Below, in pieces: positions 17,727 to 25,157 of a stretch of DNA of 30,000 bases. The DNA is taken from the NCBI GenBank assembly GCA_002005505.1, contig KV908388.1:50001-80000 (forward strand), written 5' to 3'. The notes beneath the pieces were generated by a model that was not told the DNA's origin, made no database searches, and was given only the letters and a program-made list of their open reading frames with translations. Each line of letters starts with the position of its first letter. Position 1 is the stretch's first letter. This DNA is from Botryococcus braunii. Its lineage: Eukaryota > Chlorophyta > Trebouxiophyceae. Position numbers and translations under genes: made by a program.

Positions 17727-20714
17727 TTAACTGCAACATAACTCACACTTGGCTGGGTTGGCTCTAAAGCCCACTGCACGGAAGCGTTCAAGCACCAATT
17801 TCAAATGAGTGAGGTGGTCCTCAAATGTGCGGCTGTATACCAAACAATCATCTAAATAAATGACACAACACTTGCCTATTAAGTCTTGCAATAGAGTGTT
17901 AACAAATCTCTGAAGCGTAGCCGGGGCGTTACGCAAGCCGAACGGCATTGATACAAACTCGAATAAACCTTCTTTGGTGGTAAAAGCGGTCTTTGCACGG
18001 TCCTCTGGGGCTACTGGTATCAACCAAAAGGCTGACCTGCAATCAATCTTACTTAAATATTCCACCCCCTGACCTAAGGAATCTAGGGTCTCGTCTATCC
18101 TAGGCATGGGGTAGTTGTCACGTCGGGTAACTGCATTTAATGGACGGTAGTCAATACAAAACCGGACAGAGCCATCCGGCTTGCCTACTAACACAGGCGA
18201 ACTAGACCAAGGAGAGCTGGAAGGCACTATCACTCCAGCCTCTAGCATTTTGTGAACTTCTTCCTCGATCACCTGATCCTCCGAACGGGACAAGCAATAA
18301 GGGCGTGTTTTGATGGGGACCGCATCCCCAGTGTCTATGCGGTGGTGCATTAAGGTGGTTCTTTCCTGTACTATACCTGGGGTAAATACGTCCTTGTACT
18401 CCTGTAATAATCTCTCAATCTCTTCTTCTCTCTTAGGACCCAATTTTCGCATCCCGGTGGTGATTTTTAACATGGGATCGGGGTCCTGTTTCATCTTTTC
18501 AGTATTTGTTATCTCTCTCAACTTCTGCATACCAGGATCTTCCTTCCTAAGGGAGGTGGGGACACGAACAATTATGACAGGCCATCTGGTAGGGCCATAA
18601 CGACGTCGCGGACCTGCAGGGTCCTCTCCCGGGGCTGTGAAAAGCTGCACACCAGGAGGGTATTGTTTGATGATCTCAAATTGCTCCATTACTGTAGGAA
18701 ACCAAGGGGCAGAAGGCCACCATGGTAGCACAAGTACTGCACTAGTGGTAAAGGGACTACTGGTGAAACACGCGAGGCAGTGATTCACAACTCTGTCAAT
18801 TATCGAAAAAGGTGGGTTGCAATATATACTCAAATGGGTCCAGCTCTGCTGTAAACAATCATCCTCAGCGGACCAATACAAAGGTAACTGAGAGTTGTGA
18901 CCTTGGAGATCACAACATGCGTCGAGGTCAAAAGGACCCCACTGTGTTTCAATTTCTCTAAAAATATTAGTTTCTAACATCCAATCTTCAGTCATGTAAG
19001 GATGGGCTGCTAACTCAAGCTCTCGGCCCTCGTTGCTTACTGTCGCATTGTAAATCTCAATCTCACTTTCGGAAGAGAAAGCCTCATGCTCCTCCGAATA
19101 CTCTTCCTCCTCATCGGAGGGTTCAGTACTAGGATTTTCTCCCTCACTCCCGGAATAAAGGTCTGTTTCTTCCTGGGATTCTTCTGACAGATCGTTCTCA
19201 ATGTTTATAATTTCGTCTGGTAGGCCGGGTACCCCAGGTACCCGTGGGTCGGCGGGATGACCCGCGGGACCATCGAAATCTATTCCTGGGACTCTCGCGA
19301 CGCAATATCGGTTGCTGCCTTTACTGGCAGGCATGACAGTGATGGGAACTCTCCCCATAATTTGTGGTTCTATTCGAAAAGACATCTCTTGCTTGGCGAA
19401 GCTTATCTCGGCGTGAGCCTGAGTAAGCCAATCTGTTCCAAGAAGTACATCATAAGAAGTCGCTCCACTAACAAATACGTCAATTGGTATTACTAAGCCC
19501 TCAACTCCTACAGGGAGCTTGCGAATAATGCCCCAAGGAGTGGACATTTTCCCATCTGCACACGAGTATCTAAGACGTGAAGGCTCAATCTGATCAATTA
19601 AATTTAACTGTCGTGCGGCTGATTGTGAAATCATTGTGTTTGTGGCACCAGTATCAATGATGCCATCCTCAAATACTAAGTCATTAATGATTATAGGTAC
19701 GATGGCAACAGTGGTGTTCACCGGATTCCTTTGCAGGTTTGATTGTGGCATTTGCGTTGAAGGTGACTCCTCGTTGTCAGTCCTGCTAGTTGAGGTAGTC
19801 CCTCCAGAAACACAGCTAACTTCCGCATTGGTAGCTCTCGCTGGCGGCGGGTCTCGCTGTCTGTTACGCAGAAATTCCTCACGGGACTCCTTTAGCTCCT
19901 TGATTGACTTGTTGAACTCCTCCTCGCTGATGTGGTTCAGGTAGGTTTGTACGGTGAGCTTCATGGGAAGCCCTTTAATCTGCTGAATGGGTTCTGCCGT
20001 AGCTGGTGCGATGGCCACTGGTCTCCTGTAGGCGGCGGGACGTGCGGCATTAGGTAGGGGAGGCAATCCTCCAAGGTCCACGTGTGGACGCGCTGCTGGC
20101 TCCCTTGCAGGTGCAGGCGGGGGTGCTGCTGGTGTTGTAGGTTCTACTGGTTGTCTCTGAGCTGGTGCAGGCCGAGGGGCGGCAGGCCTTGGTATGTTTC
20201 TTGGGTCAACTGTAGTGTCCTCCAGATTGTTGGGGCGGCGCCGAAGCAGCGGTTGGTTTGCTTCAGGTGGACTTTCTGCTGGCCTCTTAGTGGCATATAT
20301 AGGATACACGGGAAAAGGATCCGTAAATCCATCATACATTATTGTGGCGTGCTCCGGGGGCGGTTGCTCGGGTTGCTGTTCATGCTCCACAAACTTGGTG
20401 AAGTTGGCTGTGGGCTGTCGCTGTAGTTCTGCGATTTGAATTCGTAGTCTCTCCATCTCCCTTGTGAGGGTGTCAATGTCATTAATTGGGGTTGGCGCAG
20501 GTGCCTCCCTTGGTGGGTTGATTGGAGCAATCTGTCTAGGCGGTACTGCTGGCTGCTGGTTGCGTCGCTCCGGAAAGTCTCGCTGACGCTGCCAATTTCT
20601 GTTGTCTCTATTGTTCTCTCTCTGATTTTGCTGCGGCGGCGGGCGTGCTGCACGCTGATCCACATTGTCATCGGCGCGGCGATTCCATTGCTCAATCCTC
20701 TCGCGCACCGGCAC
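17727..20714 (-). CDS. Gypsy part 1: gag tail, protease, Dam-like domain, reverse transcriptase
   Basis: 995 codons in frame with gag, starting immediately after gag's TAA at 20717-20715. The first codon is GTG, so this is a continuation and not a new start. Residues 1-290 are Arg- and Pro-rich with no CCHC zinc knuckle; the basic segment 22-60 may bind RNA instead. The aspartic protease is about 336-445 with IDTGA (Asp354) and YDVLLGTDWL. An acidic linker (505-550) is followed by the methyltransferase-like domain at 572-722. The reverse transcriptase is about 780-995 with KIDCRSAFW (Asp890) and the YLDD box at 953-956. The frame stops with TAA right after KCELCCS, within the normal reverse transcriptase fold, and resumes in the same frame. 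Confidence 0.92.
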   Translation of the reverse strand: MPVRERIEQWNRRADDNVDQRAARPPPQQNQRENNRDNRNWQRQRDFPERRNQQPAVPPRQIAPINPPREAPAPTPINDIDTLTREMERLRIQIAELQRQPTANFTKFVEHEQQPEQPPPEHATIMYDGFTDPFPVYPIYATKRPAESPPEANQPLLRRRPNNLEDTTVDPRNIPRPAAPRPAPAQRQPVEPTTPAAPPPAPAREPAARPHVDLGGLPPLPNAARPAAYRRPVAIAPATAEPIQQIKGLPMKLTVQTYLNHISEEEFNKSIKELKESREEFLRNRQRDPPPARATNAEVSCVSGGTTSTSRTDNEESPSTQMPQSNLQRNPVNTTVAIVPIIINDLVFEDGIIDTGATNTMISQSAARQLNLIDQIEPSRLRYSCADGKMSTPWGIIRKLPVGVEGLVIPIDVFVSGATSYDVLLGTDWLTQAHAEISFAKQEMSFRIEPQIMGRVPITVMPASKGSNRYCVARVPGIDFDGPAGHPADPRVPGVPGLPDEIINIENDLSEESQEETDLYSGSEGENPSTEPSDEEEEYSEEHEAFSSESEIEIYNATVSNEGRELELAAHPYMTEDWMLETNIFREIETQWGPFDLDACCDLQGHNSQLPLYWSAEDDCLQQSWTHLSIYCNPPFSIIDRVVNHCLACFTSSPFTTSAVLVLPWWPSAPWFPTVMEQFEIIKQYPPGVQLFTAPGEDPAGPRRRYGPTRWPVIIVRVPTSLRKEDPGMQKLREITNTEKMKQDPDPMLKITTGMRKLGPKREEEIERLLQEYKDVFTPGIVQERTTLMHHRIDTGDAVPIKTRPYCLSRSEDQVIEEEVHKMLEAGVIVPSSSPWSSSPVLVGKPDGSVRFCIDYRPLNAVTRRDNYPMPRIDETLDSLGQGVEYLSKIDCRSAFWLIPVAPEDRAKTAFTTKEGLFEFVSMPFGLRNAPATLQRFVNTLLQDLIGKCCVIYLDDCLVYSRTFEDHLTHLKLVLERFRAVGFRANPAKCELCCS
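18549..19001 (-). other. Dam-like DNA N6-adenine methyltransferase-like domain in the Gypsy polyprotein
   Basis: Residues 572-722 of the part-1 frame show the order of the phage-type Dam family. An aromatic/helical lead (DWMLETNIFREIETQWG) is followed by FDLDACCD (residues 595-602, acidic cofactor-site motif), a W-rich step (CLQQSWTHLSIY), the catalytic-type CNPPF (632-636), LPWWPSAPWF (663-672), and a final strand around WPVIIVRVP. NPPF is the form of the N6-adenine methyltransferase motif IV. The residues needed for catalysis look present, but activity is not shown and the domain could have been kept as a binding module. Confidence 0.8.
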
Positions 20715-21251
20715 TTATATGGTCTGGTTTGAATACATGCCCCCTAAAGGCGCGTGTCCGAATGTTTGCTCATAATCAGCTGCCAATTTTATAATGTCGG
20801 CTAACGCTCCTTTGCCGGGGTAGGTCATTTGAACCCTCTCACGTAGATGTGGTACTAGACCTTTAACAAATAGTTGTGTTATCATTCTGGGTGGCAGAGA
20901 GTTCTGCAAGTAACCCACTAATTTCCTAAATCTGTCAGCATAACTCCTAACAGTCTCATTGGATTGTTGTGTGCATGTGTCTAGTTTCACCATAAGGGTG
21001 TCCTCGTCGAGGCCAAATCTTTCGAGAAAAGCCTCCTTGCATTCATCCCAGTCATTAAAGTCATCTTGATTTGCACGAAACCAGGTATATGCTTCTTCAC
21101 GCATTGCGTGTTTGACAAATCGTAAAACTCGATCGCCCACAACATGGTTGATCTCAATAAACAACTCAAAGGACTCAAGCCACTGAAAAGGGTCTTCTGT
21201 GGGCTTTCCATAGAAAAATTCTAAACGAACAGGAGTTTGTACGTCTGCCAT
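20715..21251 (-). CDS. Gypsy gag capsid protein
   Basis: 178 codons from ATG 21251 to TAA 20717-20715. The pattern is that of a Ty3/Gypsy gag (retrotransposon gag family): EDPFQWLESFELFIEI, then AYTWFRANQDDFNDWDECKE, FLERFG, and the conserved QQSNETVRSYADRFRKLVGY followed by VKGLVPHLRERV. Gag assembles the cytoplasmic particle that packages element RNA. There is no zinc knuckle. The frame continues without shift into the protease part, so gag and pol are one frame interrupted by a single TAA followed by GTG. This could be a natural readthrough junction or a nonsense mutation. Confidence 0.9.
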   Translation of the reverse strand: MADVQTPVRLEFFYGKPTEDPFQWLESFELFIEINHVVGDRVLRFVKHAMREEAYTWFRANQDDFNDWDECKEAFLERFGLDEDTLMVKLDTCTQQSNETVRSYADRFRKLVGYLQNSLPPRMITQLFVKGLVPHLRERVQMTYPGKGALADIIKLAADYEQTFGHAPLGGMYSNQTI

Positions 21252-22173
21252 TCTAGTTGTTTAATCAAACAAGGCCTTGCGCTCTAGATGGCCTAACACA
21301 CTATTAGAGATTACGCTCGTGTGTTCACGACACAAATTAATGTCAGATATGGCTGGTACTGCTACTTACTGTATTGCTGATTCTGCTGTTTTAGCTGGCT
21401 GCAGGGGTGCCTGTTCAACAAACGGAGTGTAATCAGACCCCTCCTAAAGGGGCACCCCGTGAACCCAATTGCAATCGTGCAATGCTAGTCTATTGTAAAT
21501 TTGGTATTACAAGGTTTCTTTCTGCTTGTTACATTCACTGCAGTTATAAAATTAACGAATCGTATTACTAAGGTTGCAGTATCTTCAACCTAAACAAGGT
21601 CTCACTACCAACCTTGGACTTCCAGAAGATAAAGGCAATCCTTACAAAGGTACTGTGAATGATCTTTAAATACTACAACAACTGCTACTACATCTTCTTA
21701 GATCGATCAAATATATATTCTTCCTGATGCGTATCCAACTACCGCGATCTTTGGGGCTGCAAAGATTTCGATAAACAAACAATCAAGCAATCGCGGGTAT
21801 GAAATTAAGGTCTTTACTGTTGATAAAATTCACACAAACAGAAATCAAGTGCTGCAATCAATCAAATTGTCTCAACTAACCGTGCAGTACAGACGATGAT
21901 GTGCTATAAGCTGAACTTTCCAAAAGTATGGTTTCGCTTCAAACGGTTGATGCTGATGCTTCTGCTGTCAACTCCTGCGACAAACGGAATGTAATCAAGC
22001 CCCTCCTAAAGGGGTATACCCAGCCCTATATGCAGACAAAGCTCAACTGATTCAAGTTACGGTACAACTTTGTACAAGCAACACGGCAAACTTCTGCGCA
22101 GAAGGACCAGATTCGGAGAGCCTAGGGTTAACAAAGTTAACGCGCTAAAACTCCCTGGACGGTGCAGCCATAC
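21252..22173 (-). other. Gypsy 5' untranslated leader
   Basis: This 0.9-kb region lies between the 5' LTR and gag. It contains two direct copies of a roughly 40-bp motif (21418-21457 and 21980-22020), each with ACAAACGG and the small hairpin CCCCTCCTAAAGGGG. A short palindromic pair, GTTAACAAAGTTAAC, lies near 22126. No primer binding site was recognised. Confidence 0.6.
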
Positions 22174-23544
22174 AGGGTACCCGTGCCCAACGGTATCCAA
22201 ATTTTTTTCGTGTTTAAATGGCTAAATATTATCAGGGTTTTGAATCGGGGTTGTACTGCTGCGGTCAATTACTGTTAAAGGTACGTCTAGACAGGATCGC
22301 CACCCAGGGATTACGGCCCTGAGACCTAGCTGTTAGAGGGACTTACTGGACTTACTGGACTGCTCTCGGTCCTGCGACCGGTCTTTCGGACGATAACCGG
22401 AGGTTGGCTCCGATGGCTTTCAGGCTCGTTCGGCTCCGAGCTGCGGGGCTGGACTCGTGCTGGGTCTGGTGGTTTAAGTGTTATTAGTTTACTAACGGTT
22501 TTATCAAAAGGATTTTGTTCTCCAGGATGTGTGTTTTCTTCCTATTGTGTTTTCTTGAAGTCCGTCGGGGTCTTGCGGATCAGTGTTTAGGCGGCTTACG
22601 GCTACGTCGCGGCTATTGTTCAGATATTGCTCTGCGGTTGTGAGTACCTAGAATATGAGTATTTTGAGGTTTCTGTGGAGTCGAAAGGTGGTGTGTGTTT
22701 GATCTCGTGGCGTGGTTGGTATTCCCGCGGAGGGGGTCTGTATAACGACTAAATTACTTTGATATTTTAATGTTCCCACAGAATTTCTACTATGACAAGT
22801 CAATTCTATCAATATTCTTTCATAATAAATACAATTTCACGTGTTACAATGCAAGTTAACGGTTATCACCGGGACGATCAATGGCCTAACTCGGCAAGAC
22901 AGTGGTGTCACAAAAGCACAATAATACTGCAAGGGCAGTGTCACAATTACGATTCAAATAACAGGTCAAACAAATACCATCCCTATTCGCCGGGGGCCGC
23001 GGACAGAGTTCAGTTCTTGGTGCGAGAGTCTTACATGCACGTTGGAAACTTGGAAACAACTGTAAACTTGTGGGCCGGAGGCTGAGCCCCTAATATACAC
23101 TCCCCTCTCGTAATACGGACAGCCGTATTAACACATCCCATCACCTGATCAAGGGCGGCTAAAACACTGCCAACACATCGATCAGCGGACGGCTAAAAGT
23201 CAAAGTTCCTCGTGCCGAGCTGCATGGCACCTACCGAGTACCAAAGTCTCCGCGAACATTCAATTCCAACCGTTGCTTCGAATGAAAGCACCGGAATACA
23301 CAATTTTGCCCTTAGGACCTAAAATCAGGGACAAATACCCCAGTACAGGTACAAAAGGGTAAAGACAGGCGCCATTTTTCCACGACTTTATGAAATGTCA
23401 AATAAGAGCCATAATAAAAGCTGTACAAGTCCGATTGAGGGTTGTTTACTAATCACTTTTGTGGCTACGCCAAATACACACATTGTCAGTTTAAATCAAT
23501 CGGATGGCCACCAATGTACACGGTCACACTCCAGTTCACGACAT
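22174..23544 (-). repeat. putative 5' LTR of the Gypsy element (right copy)
   Basis: 1371 bp, the longer of the two copies. It carries 32 bp at about 22345-22376 absent from the left copy, made partly of the iterated GGACTTACT. The outer edge is followed by CCCTTCC, with no 13-bp direct repeat like that around the left copy. It should carry the promoter for the minus-strand element; no core promoter motif was assigned. Confidence 0.8.
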
Positions 23545-23735
23545 CCCTTCCATGCCGTCCTTGAAACGCCTGAAGGCGCTTCCTGATTACTTGTACTTTT
23601 ACTACCCATGAACTTCGTGTCATGTGATGTGTCTAAAACAACTCTGTAAACACACTGTGTCTCAAGTACGTATCCAAACTGATTACGCACCTAACGAATC
23701 ATCAGTTTACACAACGCACACACGCACACACGCGG

Positions 23736-23789
<54 letters not shown>

Positions 23790-24073
23790 GCGTGCACACA
23801 CACCCAGGCAACCATGAACCCAGGGTGCAAACAAACAACAGCATTTCCAACGGGCAAAGGGCATGCAATTAGAAACACTTCAGAGCGAAGGAACCACTTG
23901 CCGACATTAACACCTTCCAAACTTAAGCCATTCCGAGGAAACTGGCTTCCTTGCGGTTGATGCCGCAATTCTCCTCCACTTCAGCTGCAGAGGTTGCCTT
24001 GAAGTATCCACACTTTAAGGAGCATGCGGAACCATGGTTTCATACCTTCTTTGACATTTTCACTGCTGTTATG
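23545..24073. other. spacer between the two retrotransposons, with CA microsatellite
   Basis: No gene is recognised. A CA array at about 23739-23783 is followed by a short alternating CG/TG stretch. Confidence 0.7.
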
Positions 24074-24276
24074 TGTTGAGTTCTGAACATTATTATTGAA
24101 TGCCTTGTGCTTTAAGTGATCTTCATGTGTGCACTATTAGGATATGGGTCCATTGAGAACATAAGGTACCTTGAGACACGGCAGATTCTGGACGTTTTCG
24201 AACATAAGGTACAATCCTATCTAGATCACACGTTTGTCGGATATACTCTTAAGGCTGCCCCACCGGAGTGAATACC

Positions 24277-24411
24277 AACTGGTTGTGAAAGATGCTGGGC
24301 ATCACCAGATGCTAGTCTTGTCCGACAGTTGTGTGTGGCACTCAGCAGACAGTCGTACGGACTGTAGCTGGAGTAACTTCGTCTATTGACGACCTGTCTG
24401 CTTTGTACAGG
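24277..24411 (+). repeat. 135-bp internal LTR repeat, unit 1
   Basis: It is identical base for base to 24605-24739, 328 bp further on in the same LTR, and recurs at 29634-29768 in the 3' LTR, where the second unit begins at 29962. It contains the near-palindrome CAGTCGTACGGACTG. Confidence 0.95.
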
Positions 24412-24604
24412 TACGGTGCGGCAGTGTGTGTTGTATCATTGTTGCTATTGTGAGAGTGAACAAGCTTAGTGTACCCTGTAGTCACTCAAACAGATAAGGG
24501 ACAGTGACTTCAGGGAGTATAGGCATGTACTTGAACGTAGCCGTCTAGAGCCTTATCTAGTGATTGCTTGATCGGTGCTTGTGTACAAGATAATGATGTA
24601 ACGG

Positions 24605-24739
24605 AACTGGTTGTGAAAGATGCTGGGCATCACCAGATGCTAGTCTTGTCCGACAGTTGTGTGTGGCACTCAGCAGACAGTCGTACGGACTGTAGCTGGA
24701 GTAACTTCGTCTATTGACGACCTGTCTGCTTTGTACAGG
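24605..24739 (+). repeat. 135-bp internal LTR repeat, unit 2
   Basis: Exact second copy of 24277-24411, lying 28 bp before the LTR end. Confidence 0.95.
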
Positions 24740-24767
24740 GAAAGCCGATTGCCCATAACATTTCACA

Positions 24768-24799
24768 GGTTATGGGCCCACGCCCTTCCAGCTGAGCCA
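24768..24799 (+). other. Copia primer binding site, complementary to a half initiator tRNA-Met
   Basis: The sequence immediately after the LTR starts GGTTATGGGCCCAC, the complement of the anticodon arm (with CAT) of plant-type initiator tRNA-Met. The following bases (CCAGCTGAGCCA) read, on the other strand, as a tRNA D-arm (TGGCTCAGCTGG). Copia-type elements in several lineages are primed by a tRNA-Met cut in the anticodon loop, which this matches. Complementarity seems to extend about 32 bases across the whole 5' half beyond the acceptor stem. Confidence 0.85.
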
Positions 24800-25157
24800 A
24801 GTAAAAGCAGGAGTGAAGGTCGTCTACGGATGGGTCAGACGTAAGCGTCAACAAAGGAGCTCGAGCATGGCGCAGCGGCGCAAGGGAACTCGAGTGTACC
24901 AGGACCATTATCTTACTCACAGTTTACCTTTCTGGGAAATTCATAATTGAAGTTTTAGCTGTGCTTTATCATTCATAGACGTTGTCTAGAAGCACTGAGT
25001 GAGTCGGGCCGGACTCCGGCGCAAACTTCTGAGGGGAACATATCTGCTACTACTGTGCAAGACTGGCTGGTAAATTTCCATGACATGGAGGGAATTGTAG
25101 GGTATTGCTGCATTCCAGAAGTTTATGAGTAAGTTTGGCTGGTGAAGTGACAATAGT

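Larger units (their letters stand above)
12919..23544 (-). mobile_element. Ty3/Gypsy LTR retrotransposon with methyltransferase-like and PHD domains
   Basis: All coding parts run on the minus strand in the Gypsy order: gag (21251-20715), protease, Dam-like domain, reverse transcriptase, RNase H, PHD finger, integrase (to 15196). They lie between two long direct repeats, 22174-23544 (5' side) and 12919-14257 (3' side). A polypurine stretch adjoins the 3' repeat. No primer binding site was recognised next to the 5' repeat: the adjoining bases fit neither a tRNA 3' end nor an anticodon arm. The repeats are nearly identical, pointing to recent insertion, yet the polyprotein frame is broken three times. 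Confidence 0.9.
24074..24767 (+). repeat. Copia 5' LTR, 694 bp
   Basis: It starts TGTTGAGTTC and ends TTTCACA, giving the canonical TG...CA ends. The right end is set by the primer binding site that follows directly. The LTR contains an exact internal duplication of 135 bp (24277-24411 and 24605-24739) and two copies of ACATAAGGTAC. Confidence 0.93.

Noticed and set aside
15492..20717. Variant genetic code with TAA/TAG as glutamine, to explain in-frame stops in the Gypsy and ankyrin frames
   Set aside because: Over 1,400 Copia codons and all FKBP exons use only CAA/CAG for Gln with no internal TAA/TAG. A recoded genome should show them often.
12900..23547. TCCC target-site duplication with TG...CA Gypsy ends (12904 to 23543)
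   Set aside because: The right LTR lacks the TGTGGCATCC start that this would require, so the four-base match is probably chance.
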